A stretch of 64,000 nt of DNA, taken from positions 1,642,280 through 1,706,279 of the forward strand of contig LNAC01000338.1 in NCBI GenBank assembly GCA_002007465.1, written 5' to 3'. This document shows, in pieces, positions 1-11,203 of the stretch. Source of the DNA: Ailurus styani. Lineage: Eukaryota; Chordata; Mammalia; Carnivora; Ailuridae. The first letter of the stretch is position 1, and each line of letters opens with the position of its first letter. A program made the position numbers and the translations under genes. Under the pieces are notes generated by a model. The model ran no database searches and had not been told where the DNA came from. It saw only the letters and a program-made list of their open reading frames with translations.

Positions 1-104
1 AGGGGATGGGGGGCAGGGTGGGTGGGGAGCTGGGAGCAACGCCCCAGCCCCCCAACCTCAGGGCCCCCGCGCTGAGGGCCGCAGCGAGGAGCATCAGCTC
101 TGCC

Positions 105-195
105 TCCCTGACCTTCCCTCTCTGTGCCTCAGTCTCCTTCTCTGCAAAATGGGGATGATAAGAACCCCAAAGCGCTTAGAACACTGCCTGATGGC
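105..195 (+). repeat. MIR SINE fragment (3' half)
   Basis: The stretch reads like the MIR core and tail: a 'ctctgtgcctcag' segment, then 'aaaatggggatgataa', then 'gcgcttagaacactgcctg'. This order matches the conserved part of MIR. It is diverged and has no target-site duplication, as expected for an ancient mammalian insertion. Similar but weaker MIR-like words occur at about 325-350. Confidence 0.55.
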
Positions 196-874
196 CGGGG
201 AGAGCCAGGTGTTGCTGTGCGGTCAAGGCTGTTCTCATTTCCAGAGCCAGGTCGGGGACAGAGTGACAGAGTCTGCCTTCTCCCAAAAGCTTTCGTGCCT
301 GCCAATTTGTGATGAACCATTCTGGGCCCGTTTCCCCATCAGCGAAATGGAGAACCATAACCAGACTCCGAAATCGGGCAAGAATCTTTCCATTTGACCC
401 GCGGAGAAACTGAGGTCCGAAGGTGGGAAGTCTCGCAGCCAGGAAATCAGCCGTGTTTTTACCCACCTGGGAGGTGGCCCAGATTGGGAGTTTGGGCTCC
501 TGCTCAGTGGGCCCCATGCAAAAACCACTGCGTTTTTCCACTCAAGCCGGGCCTTCTCCCATGCTCTCCTGTAGACGGGCTCCGAATACACCCAAGCAGC
601 AGGTCATTTAGCCTTTTTTCGGCTTCACATTTCTCAGCAGAGTGTAACGTCTGGACAGGAGAATGCACACATCAGTACGCTGAATTGTCCCAACCCGACA
701 CATCTGTGGAACCACCAGCCAGGTGGAGAAGCAGAACATTACAGGTCCCTCAGAAATTCCCTCATCTTCCCTCCCAGTGATCAGCCCCGTCACAGAAACC
801 GCCTGGCTTTGTTTTTATTTCTTGCGTGGAACCGGGCGAGGCAGGAAAAGCCTCACACACACTTTGCAATAATA
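196..874. other. Unique GC-rich sequence, no gene seen
   Basis: Short overlapping open frames occur on both strands with no recognisable protein. I see no splice-flanked exon, RNA gene or clear repeat apart from faint MIR-like words near 325-350. Confidence 0.5.
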
Positions 875-975
875 CCATGAGGCCAGCACTGTGATGGTTC
901 CCATTTTACAGATGAGAAAACTGAGGCACGAAGCATTAAGTTGCTGGCCCAAGGGCTGCACACGGGTAGGTAAAG
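875..975 (-). repeat. MIR SINE fragment
   Basis: The words 'cccattttacagatgag', 'aaactgaggcacgaagc' and 'ttgctggcccaagggctgcaca' are the antisense MIR core in the correct order. It is an ancient, diverged copy. Confidence 0.6.
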
Positions 976-1915
976 CTTCCAAGCCTCCAGTTCTGGCCAC
1001 GGGGCTGTGCGCTCTTGCTCTTGGGAGTGGACTGTTGGGGAGAGCATTTTTAATTTTTGGAGGGCCGAGGGCATTAGGGAATGAAGTTACAAACAACAGT
1101 GTGTAAGGCCGCAGGGCTTTTGGGGAAAGAGAGCTGTTCAGGGACCCAGGGGGCTTCTGTGGATGCCCATGAGCTCCTGACAAGCAGCGGCCAGTGGTTT
1201 GTCTGCAGGGACCGGAAACCACAGCCCCTACTCCCCCCTCCTCTTATCTCCCAAGTCTCTCTCCCAGGAGTTTCATCAGGCCATACAGGGCATGTGCTGA
1301 TGGCACCAGGGAGAAGGTCACTCCCCTCTCCCTGAGGTCTTAACCTGCAGACTATCTCAGCCTGGGTCTGAAAGCAGAGCGTGAGGCAAGGGTTCGCGTG
1401 CAGGCAGCAGGACCAGGGAAGTGATCCCAGAGGGTGGGAATGAGGGACAGGGAAGGAGGACAAGCCAGTGTCGGTGTATGTTACTGACTTGGTCGTGGCT
1501 GCGGGCGGCTGCTGGGTACCCTGCGTCTCAGGAGCGTCGGCACAGGGCATGAAGGAGGGACGCATTCTTACCTGGCCCACAGGCTCCTTTGATCAAGGTG
1601 ACCCCTCGACTGTGGGCTCCTACTCACTTCTAGGTTGTGGGCTGAAAAACTGGTCTCCATGTCAGTGGCGGGGGTAAAAGGTGGGCTTGAGTGGACAGAC
1701 GAGGTGCACAAAAGAGTCGGAGACACTGGACACTACCGGGAAGACTTCTCTGAGTCCGGGGGCTGGGGGCTGGCTCGTTCTCGCCACAGCTAACTGGTCA
1801 CCCCGCCATCAGTCCTGCCCCCTCCCGCCCCCTCCACCCTGGTGATCCCTGTCCTTCCACCTTTGGCTCTGACACCATCCCCAACAACACGAGATGGGGC
1901 CGGCCTTACTTTAAG
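976..1915. other. Unique sequence, no gene seen
   Basis: An antisense frame of 168 codons (1074-1580) is the longest here. It has no recognised domain, and frames on the other strand overlap it. I see no supporting gene signal. Confidence 0.5.
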
Positions 1916-2352
1916 ACATCCTGAAATTGTGTTTCCCAAAGAGTCTTATGTGGAAGTCCCAGCCTTGGTGCCTCAGAATGTGACCTTATTTGGAAACGGG
2001 GTCATTGCAGACGTGATTAGTTAAGACGAGGTCACGCTGGAGTTGGGTGGGCCCCCAATCCAGCATGACTGGTGTCCTTATAAAATGGTGAGGCGCACCT
2101 GAGTGGCTCAGTCGTTAAGTGTCTGCCTTTGGCCCAGGTCATGATCCCAGAGCCCCGCGTCAGGCTCCCCGTTCAGCGGGAAGCCTGCTTCTCCCTCTCC
2201 CACTCCCCCTGCTTGGGTTTCCTCTCTCGCTGGCTCTCTCTCTGACAAAAAAGTAAAATCTTTTAAAAAATAAAATAAATTAAATGGGGAAATGTAGACA
2301 CAGACATGCACACGGGGCGACCCCCACATGAAGGTGAAGGCTGAGATCAGGG
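1916..2352 (+). mobile_element. MLT1-type LTR (ERVL-MaLR), split by a SINE
   Basis: Diagnostic MLT1 words appear in order: 'cctcagaatgtgacc', 'ttatttggaaacggggtc', 'attgcagacgtgattag', 'gactggtgtccttata'. After the SINE at 2089-2281 the order resumes with 'agacacagacatgcac'. The element is a solitary, diverged LTR. No internal retroviral genes flank it. The SINE interruption shows that the LTR is the older of the two. Confidence 0.8.
2089..2281 (+). mobile_element. CAN-SINE, older caniform type
   Basis: The tRNA-Lys-like head 'gaggcgcacctgagtggctcag' region is followed by a degenerate B-box area, a CT-rich stretch and an A-rich tail. The flanks carry a short duplication 'aaatgg' (2083-2088 and 2282-2287). 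The body contains 'ctctcgctggctctc', the general caniform form rather than the mustelid form seen elsewhere in the window. It sits inside the MLT1 LTR. Confidence 0.85.
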
Positions 2353-3520
2353 TCCATAATCAACCAAAACAAAAGGTCCTCTCTACAGAGAACGCATATC
2401 CACATGGAATTTTTGGAAGCAGCTTTCAGAAGTCCGCAAATATCCCCCAAACTGTCCAGGGCTTAGGAGACATTCTGGAGACTTTGGTTAGCTGCCCGAA
2501 GACCCAGAGTGGAGCACGTGGGAGGGAAGGAGCAGCTCTGAGCTGATTAAGTCCGGCGGCTGGACGTACAAATGCGCCTTTCAGGAGCACCCTTTGTAGA
2601 AACATAAATCGTGGGAAGGGAGAGAAGCCTGGAACCTTTCATGACGGGAAAGGCACAAGTAGCCAAACCCCAAGGATTGGGGACAAAGGATGCCCGCTGA
2701 GCCCCATCCCGGCTGCCGGCTCAGAGGAGGTGCTCACCGACGTTTGGCCCTTTCTGCCGGCCCCTGGGGAAAAGGGGACACATAAACAGGATCCGGGGCA
2801 TCAGACAGAAAAAAGTGACACGGGGCTATTCATTTGAACTCCATCACCCAGATTTCCCGCAGATTTGGACCCTCAGTGCTCCGCCCGGCTTCCGTCTCTT
2901 TTGTGTATCTGAACATCCTCTGGCTTCTGGGGGGTTTTGCTCCCCGTGGCTGCACCTGTGTTTGGAGCCGGCTCCAGGGCTGCAGCTCTGCCTGCGAGCC
3001 CAGAGCGGGGGTGCTAGCAGACAGGATACACCCCGGGGAGCCACGCTGGAGTGACCCTTAGCCGGCTGCTGGCTGCCACGGGAGTCTGAGAGCTCAGCTT
3101 CCGTGTCTCGAGTGATCGGGACAAGCTCCGAGGTATAATTTACACCCCCGAGCTCCCCACAGGATCAGGCTAAGCCGAGGCTTTGCTGAAAACTCATCCT
3201 GGCTTGGCCTCTTCTCTGTCCCCCCTCGGCATCCCCCACGTCGCCCCCTGACTTCTCCCAAGCACTTCCTTCATAAATCACGTGCATAAGACCCTGTGTC
3301 AGTTCCTGCTTCTGCAAATCTGACAGAAGCAGGGCTGTTCAGTCTGTACCGAGCATCCCGAATATCTCCCCAAATATCCTGGGATGTCTGCTGTGGGTCT
3401 GGTCCAAACTGTGTCAAGTCATCCAAGAAAAGAGACTAGCAGGGGGATATTATGAGCGAGAATGACAGAAAAGGGTCTGTTAATAAGGTGATCAGTGCAG
3501 ATGCTTGGACAGTAAGCCGG
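2353..3520. other. Unique sequence, no gene seen
   Basis: No recognisable repeat or exon. A perfect 10-bp inverted repeat with a 9-nt loop lies at 3305-3333. Confidence 0.5.
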
Positions 3521-3676
3521 AGTTTCTCCGTCTTGGCCTTACTGACATTTGGGGCTGGGTGGTTCTTTGTTGTGGGGGCTGTCCTGGGCATTGGAAGATA
3601 TTGAGTGGAATCCTTGACCACCCAAAATATCTCCACACACTGGCAAATGCCCCACAGTTGAGAACCACTGCTTTGA
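3521..3676 (-). mobile_element. MER20-type DNA transposon (hAT-Charlie, non-autonomous)
   Basis: The order 'ttctttgttgtgggggctgtcc', 'gggcattggaagat', 'cccaaaatatctcc', 'ggcaaatgcccca', 'gttgagaaccactg' is that of MER20, in reverse relative to the copy at 41285. Both termini are recognisable. Such elements are immobile relics in mammals. Confidence 0.75.
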
Positions 3677-3709
3677 ACCGAGGCCTGAGCAATAAGAGCT
3701 GAGGAAAGG

Positions 3710-3885
3710 CAGCATGCTGGGAGCGGAAGCAGCAGGTGCAAAGGCCCTGAGGTGGGAAGAACTTGGGTCCCTGGAGGGACTAGAAGGAAGGGTGATGTGG
3801 CCGAATGCAGCGAGCAAGAGGGAAAAATGGCCCCAGATGAAGCTGAAAAGATGGGCAGAAGGCAGGGCCCCGGGGGCCACGGCAA
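3710..3885. repeat. Ancient dispersed mammalian repeat, class uncertain
   Basis: Words such as 'gtgcaaaggccctgaggtggg' followed by a 'gatgtggccgaatg' segment belong to a widely dispersed ancient mammalian repeat, but I cannot name the family with confidence. The segment at 44280-44345 ('ggcaatggggagccacagaagg') looks like a downstream part of the same kind of element. Confidence 0.4.
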
Positions 3886-6800
3886 AGATTTTCCTTTCTA
3901 ACTTAAGAGGAATGGAAAGTCGCAGAAGTGTTTTTGCTCTGCCCTTTCAATATATACTAAGTGTCTCCTCTGCCCCCGACACGGTGTGAGTGGAAGTCAG
4001 AGAAGGGCTTTCAGAGGAAGAATCTTGACCGGTGGGGAGTTTCCTCTGTACACGCCCTCCTGGCTCCTGGGGCCGCTTCTGCGCATTTGTTTCCAGACAT
4101 CCAGGGACAGACGGATGCTTTGAGCTGCAAATCAGGGCCCCGCCCTCCGTGTGCCCCAGGAGCGTGTTTTAGCTCCCAGCTTCACCTCTTCCTTTCCAAG
4201 CTGATTGCCTGCCCTTCCGTCCTTCCTTCTCCCCCTCCCTCTTCTCACCCCCGGCTTCTCCTTCCCCTTCCCGCCTCCCTGGCTGCAGCCTCCAGTGCCA
4301 CGTGAACAGACGTGGCCAGAGTGGCCTCCGTGGTCTGGCTCCGCATCTTCTGGGGGACGCTTTCTGTCTCTTGTCATGAAGGCTGATGCTTGCTATGGAC
4401 CTTGTAATCTGGTTGAGGAAGGTCCCTTCTGTCCCTAATGTCTTGAGGGTTTTTGTGTGTTTCGCGAGAGGGCGTTTGGTTCCCAGAAGCACCGGTGGAA
4501 GAGTGAGCACCTGGAGCCGACTTTTTTGCCCCTACTTTTCAAGGCTGGCTCTGGCCGTTCAGAGGAGAGTGGCCTGCAGGGGGCAGCATAGAGGCAGGGA
4601 GGCCGGGGAGCAGGCAGCGTGCCATCTGCGGGAGGGACTCTGGTGCTGGCAACAGAAAGGGCATAGTTGCAAAATAACACCCGAGGGGGTGCACCCAAAA
4701 GTGGGCCTCCCCCCAGGTGGAGATTTTTAGCAGCAGAATCTGAAGCTGGGATTCAGGGGCACTTGATGGACTGTGGGAGACACTGGGGTTGGGGGGTCGG
4801 AGATAGAGGGGGTGAGGGAAGCAGGATTGGGCAGGGGAGGGGGCCGAGCCAGGGGAGGGTCTCAGGTGAAGTCTGGCCTCGGCCCAGCCCTCGGGGGGCT
4901 CAGGAGCATAACCTGCAGCACAGAGCGGCTCCCAGGTCACTTATCAGCTGCTCTCAGTGAGAGGCGAGGTAGCCCCCTGGGGTTCTCCATCTCTGAGTGA
5001 AGTGGCTTGACTCGGTCAAGGCCAGTTCTCCGGGGTGGTTGTGGTAAGCCACCTGCTGGACTTAGAGCAACTCAGGGGCGGGCGCATCAGGAATAGAGGG
5101 GGTGTGGGCAGGGCCCCGAGGACACACAGGGCACATCTGTGGCACACAGGGCTCAGCACGGGGCCAACGTCCTTGAAAAGATCAGGGATGGGCAGGTGTG
5201 TGCGTGTGTGCGCACATCCGTGCTTACGTGCGGTTGGAACCACTAACCACCGAATCGCTTTTCCCAAGACCGAGGGGTTTCCCAGGATGTGGGACTTTCG
5301 GTGCTAAAATCAGGACAGTCCCAAGCTGAGGCTGTTGGTCGCCCTGCGTTGGAAGGTGGCTCGACCCCCAAAGATGTGAGGATCCTAATAAAATGAGCTT
5401 TCCCTGCAGACTGCAGGTGACGCACCTTTCAAGAGTCAATTCCTACTCTTTGTGCGCGGATAAACTGAGCAGCAGGAAGCATTTTCTGGATGTTACCTAA
5501 ACCGAGTCCCCCCTCCTGATCTCTCAGAAGATGGTAGTTTGGCTGGGGTTGGTCCAAGCCCTAGCTCAGAGGAGGGGGAGATGATTCCCCAGGGCTTAGC
5601 TCTTCGGTGTCCAGGTCACGCGGGCCACGGGGGGAAGGCCTGTCCTCCTGGATCTGCTTTCTAACTGCTGTTTGCAAGTCACAGGGACCCTGGCATCCGG
5701 CTTTCCTGCACTGGCCATCATTCTGCCCCATCATCTCTCCCTCCCTCCAGAAAGAGAGGAGGACCAGCTCAGATCCTGAAGGTGTTTCACGTTTCCCACC
5801 GCTTCTCGAAGCTTGCCCTGAATCCTTCTACCAGGATGGGACATGCAGATGAGTCTCCTGAAAGAGCCATCTCCCAGACCCTTCTCTCTGCTTTGCCAAA
5901 ATACACAGTCTCTACCTTTCCTCCCAAACCCGGTGCCCAGCTGTCTCGGAGAGAATGAGCCCCTTGTGAGCCGCAGGGTGGTCCCCTGGCATCTCCGTGA
6001 GCGTGACCTCCTGTGCCCTGGGCTCCGTCGGCCCCGGCCAGAGCTGGCCACACGCCCCCCCACCGCCCCCCTGGCCCCGACTCCCAGGCAGCTCCTGCCC
6101 AGGCAAAGCCGCACCGCCTCCCACTCTGGTCAGAGGTCTGAGTTTTCTTGGAAGCATCTGATGACGATTTTCAAAAACCTTCTTTTACTTCTTTTCCAAA
6201 AACAGCCCATAAAACAATCTTACGGCCAAAGGCAGTGTATCTTGGTTGGGGACCGCCCAGGCACGGGCAAGCCGATGAAGAGAGATTTTTTTCTCCCCTG
6301 CCTTGTGGCTAGTGCTTTGAGAAAGTTGACAGCAACTTGGTTTTCTGTTCTCAACTTTTAGGGAAGATTTTTTTTTTTTTTTGAGATGGGTCACCTTCGT
6401 CATCTCCACGTGTCTAGATGCTGGGGACATCCTAGGATACCCCCTCTCCTCCGTAAGACTTGACAGGCTCATGGTCACTCTCTTTTGAATGGAATTGGAG
6501 TAGGAATTGGTCACACAAATTGTAGTGTGTCGAGGACGGGTGTCAAGGCGGCGGCGAGCCTATGCCGACCTCTGACCCAGGCACGAGTCCCATGATGGTA
6601 AGAACTATAGGCACGTTGTCTGTTTGAAAGGGGACAGGAGCCGGGGAGGCAGCCTTCTGCTGCAGAGGACAGTTGCCACACCAGGCACCGGGCAGCGCAG
6701 GATGCTACCTGAACAACCGTCCTCTCCTAATACCAGCTGCGGCCGAGGTGAGTCCAGCCAAGCCCATCATCACACACATGAAAACGACCTCAGCTCCAAC

Positions 6801-7090
6801 TCGGGACGGATCAGAGGCCCCGATCTCTGGGTGGGGAGGTGTCTGGGACTGGACTCCCCGCAGAAGCTGACCCTGAGGCTAGGAAGCGAGTGTAAGCAGT
6901 TTGTTTGGGAGGCGAGGCCCAAGAGCGCTGGGCGGCGGGAGGGGGTGAGGGGGGCGTTGAGCCAGGGGGATGCAGTCGGGCAGAGATGGAACCATGGCGG
7001 AGGCTCCAGAGCCCCTGCCTTTTATTCTCCCGTCACCAGCGTCAGAACCCCTGAGTTGCTGATCGGGCAGCCCTGTGTTAAAGAAGACCA
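3886..7090. other. GC-rich unique sequence, no gene seen
   Basis: Contains a pyrimidine-rich tract at about 4187-4292, G-rich tracts at about 4785-4860 and 6900-6960, and a short TG/CG dinucleotide patch at about 5196-5216. A T-run lies at about 6366-6382. Open frames up to 172 codons (5843-6361) overlap on both strands and match nothing known to me. A CTCF-like site at 4573-4586 is listed separately. Confidence 0.5.
4573..4586 (+). promoter_or_regulatory. Candidate CTCF motif
   Basis: The 14-mer CCTGCAGGGGGCAG fits the CTCF core consensus CCASYAGRKGGCRS at 13 of 14 positions; the third base is T instead of A. A motif match alone does not show occupancy. Confidence 0.35.
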
Positions 7091-7096
7091 AGTTGT

Positions 7097-7300
7097 GGGC
7101 CGCCTGGGGGGCTCCATGAGTTAAATGTCCGACTCTTGATTTAGGCTCAGGTCGTGATCTCAGGGTCGTGAGATCGAGCCCCGAGTGGGCCTCTGCCCTG
7201 GGCATAGAGCCTGCTTAAGATTCTCTCTCTCCCTCTGAGCCTCCTCCCCCAGCTCTCGCTCTCAGAAAAAGAATTAAAAAAAAACCAAAAACCAAAAACT
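7097..7300 (+). mobile_element. CAN-SINE, older type
   Basis: The head is degenerate ('gccgcctggggggctcc'), followed by 'ggctcaggtcgtgatctcag', 'gtgagatcgagccccg', a CT-rich body and an A-rich tail. A 7-bp target-site duplication 'aagttgt' flanks it (7090-7096 and 7301-7307). The divergence suggests an older insertion than the mustelid-type copies. Confidence 0.85.
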
Positions 7301-7394
7301 AAGTTGTCTGAAATGGGACATATTTGGATTAGGTGTATGATACGGTACTGCTGCAGCTCAGGCTGGGGGTGGGGAGGGTTTACACACAAATTTA

Positions 7395-7675
7395 TTTCCT
7401 TGCTGTTTCAGAGCCTGGAGGCCCACGATGAATGTTTCTTCTGCTTACCCCTCTGCTTGGCTTGGGCTGGCCTCCTTCGTCCTGTGTCCTCACGTGATCT
7501 CCCCTTTGTGGGTGCCTGTGTCCAAATCTCAGCCTCTGGGAGGCCACCAGTCAAGATTAGGGCCCATCGGAATGGCCTCATTTTAACGTTATCACCTCTA
7601 CAAAGATTCTAGCTCTGACTAAATACAGTCACCTTCTGGGGTTGGGGGGGGACACAGTTCAGCCCATAATAGATG
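7395..7675 (-). mobile_element. MLT1-type LTR, reverse orientation
   Basis: The reverse MLT1 order is seen: 'cctgtgtcctcacgtgatc', 'gtgcctgtgtccaaatctc', 'gattagggcccatc', 'cctcattttaacgttatcacc', 'cagtcaccttctgg', 'gacacagttcagcccataat'. The element has internal deletions and no internal viral genes. Confidence 0.7.
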
Positions 7676-7977
7676 CTGACTGTGGAGACTGTACTGCAAA
7701 CCACAGGAGGCTTTCCCCCCAATATGAGGATGGTTGGGATTTTAGTTTGATTGCGTTGGAGAGAAGGAACCGACCCCCACCCCCAGCCCTAGAGATGCCA
7801 TAGTTCACTAGGTGATTTTGCGGACCGTGACACCCAGCATAGGCCCCAGGGAGACTGTCCCGCTAGGAAGAGTTACTCATTCCCCGACGGGATCAGGGAT
7901 TTAGGTGAATAAGAAGGTCCGAGCACCAGTCCCTTCCAGGAGCAAACACGGGGACGCAGACTATTATCAGCCCACAG

Positions 7978-8345
7978 TCCTCAAACCTGGATGCATGTTA
8001 CATTCGCTGGGACAGCTCTGAAAAGTCCTGACCCACTGCATCGCGTTGCCTGGGGGTGGGGCCGGGGGAATCAGGAGTTTTCTTTTTTCTTTTTTTTTTT
8101 TAAAGATTTTATTTTTTTATTTGACAGAGAGAGATTACAAGTAGGCAGAAAGGTAGGCAGAGAGGGAGAGGAGGAAGCAGGCTCCCTGCTGAGCAGAGAG
8201 CCCGATGCGGGGCTCGATCCCAGGACCCTGAGACCATGACCTGAGCCGAAGGCAGAGGCTTTAACCCACTGAGCCACCCAGGCGCCCCAGGAGGTTTCAA
8301 AGCTTCCAGGTGATTCCAAGGTACAGCCAAAATGGGAGAAACACT
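7978..8345 (+). mobile_element. MER5/MER58-like hAT DNA transposon, split by a SINE
   Basis: Left part: 'tcaaacctggatgcatgttaca', 'tcgctgggacagctctgaaaa'. Right part after the SINE: 'ttcaaagcttccaggtgattcc', 'aaggtacagccaaaatggg'. Together these read as one short non-autonomous hAT element interrupted by the SINE at 8081-8288. The exact family name is uncertain. Confidence 0.6.
8081..8288 (-). mobile_element. CAN-SINE, mustelid type
   Basis: In reverse orientation it shows a T-rich tail with 'aaagattttattt', then 'attacaagtaggcag', a purine-rich body, 'gagcagagagcccgatgcgg' and the head complement 'actgagccacccaggcgcccc'. An approximate duplication is present ('aggagttt' at 8073-8080, 'aggaggttt' at 8289-8297). 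Confidence 0.92.
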
Positions 8346-10454
8346 TTTTTAGGCTCATCCACTCCCCCAAAGAATACTTTTTGGGGTTCAAAGTAAAATA
8401 ACACACCAGCACTCAGGTGAGACTTTGTCCTGCACATAATCCAAAAACCTGAATGGGAATGAACAATGGATGAGTGTGGCGTCGCCTTTTCCAGAGCCAC
8501 TGAGTGCTGCGTCCCGCACGGGGTCTTGTCCTGAATCACGAGTGGGAGATGACACACCCCATTTAAGAATGTACCTGGGGTTTGTTTTAATCAGGTGCCA
8601 AGACACACAGGCACAGAGGTGACTGTCACGAAGGAGGACGTCTATACGGACGGATCCCTGGAAGGAGGGAGGATGGTGTGGCACAGGGGCCCACATGGGG
8701 ATGCGCCAGCGTGGGTCAGGAGGCAGGGTCGGCGAGGGCCGAGAGCCTTCGTGGTGGTTTCTCCAGGAAAAGCAAGGCAAGGCAGGCTAAGCAGGCTTCG
8801 GATCAGCTCATCCGAACAGCTCGAGGGGGCTCCGGAGCCTCGTGGCTGTCCCTCGCTGTCTGCCACCTGGCCCCGGGGTGATGAGGGCGGTAGGGGGACA
8901 GTAGCCCAGAGTGTGACATCCCATGGAGGGGTCGGCGGGGAGTGAGCTCTGGACTGGTTGGCTCACAAGTCCTTTACTTGGTCTAGGAATCCATGGGGGC
9001 CGAGCGGCAGTCTCTCCAGGATCAGGGAGGCCCCCAAAGTGAAAACATCAGAAAACACAGAAAATAAAAAAGCATGATTACCGTATCCACCTGCGGCAAG
9101 CTTCCAGAGAAAGGGGAAGGCAGGGTGACTTCTCCCAGGCCAAGGAGGGGCTCTGCTTCCATGCTGCCTGTTTGAGAAGTGGTCGTGAGGTTGCTAACGA
9201 CCCTGCAGGTCCCCCAGGTGGCTCTTACGCAGAGATCAGAACCGGGCAAGCACGGGGGATGAGGTAAGGAGGGAAATCAAGGGAGAGGAGACAGAGATGA
9301 TAGGTCCAAAGGGCACCAAGTCCCACTGGACAGATGGCAGTGAAGAACTAACAGCCCGGCGACAATCGCTGGGAAGATGATCCTGCCAGTCCCAAGGCTC
9401 CTGGTGTACAAGGCCCCTCAGGATCAGAGGAGAATCCAGGGAGGAAGGAGAGATGGACTGGGGGTAAGAGAGAGGAAAACCCATCCTGGAGCATCTGGCT
9501 GGGAGATCCTTGAGCTGTTCCCCAGTCTACAGTCTCACTATTCGGATGGGCTCTCTGGACCAGAGAGGGATGGGGACTCGCCCAAGGTCACACAGCAAGG
9601 GTGGGACAGAGCAGTGAGCGGGACTCTGGCCTCCCAGGGGTAGAGCCCTCCTTGTGTGCTCCCCACATCTCCTCTGGTCTACACAGCCAGACCCCTGCTG
9701 TAGGTAACCTTGGGTTCCCAGCCTCCCTTGGGCATGTCAGCTTCTGTGCTGGCCTCTCTGACACATGTCCCCATCACCTCGGGTCTGGGGCAGAGCCCCT
9801 CTCTGATTTGGGCTCAGTCTGGGCTCGCACGTAAAACCCGGCCCCGGTCCCTCGGTTCTCTGAAGCAAACCCTTCATTTCTAACAGAGTTACTTCTAATC
9901 GTGCCGAGACTTCGTGCTTTCCTGTGCCGGGCACCCGCCTGCACGGGCACATGCTTCCCTCACGCCTCACTATGCCCCGTGAGCTAGGTTTTTCAGGCGA
10001 GGACACTGGGGTCTGTTTTGCAGACATTTCCAAAAGAGAGGACAAGGGGAGCAGACAGCCTTTCCCAAACAGTGGGGTTTGACGTGTATGCTCGAGTCGC
10101 TTCCATATTAGGAACTTGCTCCGGCCAAACTCTTCCCTCTACGGCCCTTTACCACGTGATTTCATCTCATCCTTGAGACGATCCCACGACATCGGTGCCA
10201 GTGGCATCCCCCATCCCAGAGGAGGACGCTGGGCCAGAAAGAGACGATGTGTCTTCCTCCGGGTTACAAGGCTCACCAGGGGCGAAGCTGGGATGGGGCC
10301 CCGGGCTTCCCCAGGGTCCAGACTGACCCCCTAACCTGCGCGAGATAGACTGCGACTTCTTAGCCCTGACTATTTCCCTTTCCGGCTCCCTTTCTGCCCC
10401 AGCATCCCGTTGCCTTGGAAACCAGCCACTCAGAACCTCGCCTTGCCTGTATTT
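8346..10454. other. Unique sequence with MIR-like traces, no gene seen
   Basis: Overlapping short frames only. Besides the MIR at 9560-9620, faint MIR-like words occur at about 10190-10330 ('cccagaggaggacgctgggcc', 'ggttacaaggctcacc'). Nothing else could be supported. Confidence 0.45.
9560..9620 (-). repeat. MIR fragment
   Basis: The words 'gactcgcccaaggtcacac' and 'agcaagggtgggacagagc' match the antisense MIR core. It is a short diverged remnant. Confidence 0.45.
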
Positions 10455-10850
10455 CACATCCGTGGGGTTCCGCGCACAGCCGGAGAGCCTTCGGCCGCCT
10501 GGACTCCGACACGCCGCGGGAAGAGCTCGGGAGCTAACGTTCTGCGGGCAACCCTCGACTCGCCGGGTCCGGAGCTGGTGGATACATGCTCTCCACGCCC
10601 TTCGCCCATGTCTCGGGGGGAAGCATCTGAGGCGTATTCTATGCGGTTTCTCATCGGGTGCCCGCGTAGGACTGAGCCCGTGTCCCTAGTTCAATAACGC
10701 GCCCAGATCAATAACGCGCCTTCGAGTCGGCTTTCCGGGTCCTCCTTGCCCGCATCCATCCCTCCCCCCGCCACCCTCTGCTCCAGCTCCCTGGGATCGC
10801 CTCCCAAAGTCACCTCTGTCTTGGGCTCTGACGCGGGGACCCCGACATAG
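10455..10850. promoter_or_regulatory. CpG island without an identified gene
   Basis: By eye I count about 39 CpG dinucleotides in roughly 395 bases at about 60% GC. That gives an observed/expected ratio near 1, well above the surrounding DNA and above usual CpG-island thresholds. A direct repeat 'caataacgcgcc' (10692-10703 and 10709-10720) lies inside it. In mammals such islands usually mark promoters or other unmethylated regulatory DNA. I cannot connect this one to a recognised exon, so its role is inferred only from composition. Confidence 0.65.
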
Positions 10851-11203
10851 CACAGTTGATGCTGTTTTTCTGTTTGAGACAATCTTCCTCAGTATCTAAT
10901 ATTCCAGCATCGCTGGTCCCCAGGCGCTGTGTGCGGAGCCTTGTCCATAGATTTTCTGCTTTAACCTCCAGAACCCCAGACGCAGTTCTGGTGCAGATGA
11001 GGAACTGGAGGTCACGCGGGTCACCTCACTTGCCCACGTGGTGTCATCGGCCTCACAGGCGTGTCGTGAAGGTTCTGGGGGTCGATACCCACTGTTTGCT
11101 GGACACATGCTTTTCCCCCCAGACTCTGTGCCATTCTAATGGACTCGCTAGAGAACATGACTGTCAGAAGAAGGGCTTTAAGGTGACTAAGAAGCCTCTT
11201 GAT
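10851..11203. other. Unique sequence, no gene seen
   Basis: Flanks the CpG island. A 158-codon open frame (10856-11332) starts here but runs on into the MER20 and LTR sequence and has no recognised domain. A MIR-like trace ('gcagatgaggaactggaggtc') occurs near 10990. Confidence 0.4.

Noticed and set aside
6366..6390. T-run followed by 'gagatgg', like the antisense start of a primate Alu
   Set aside because: The sequence after it does not continue as Alu, and all other repeats are carnivoran.
8071..8412. Recurrent peptide (WLSGLKPL.SAQVM..GSWDR-like and GAWVAQWVKA-like) in frames at 8071-8412, 21994-22185 and 54757-55040
   Set aside because: It is the translation of the CAN-SINE head, so its recurrence reflects repeat copies and not a protein family.
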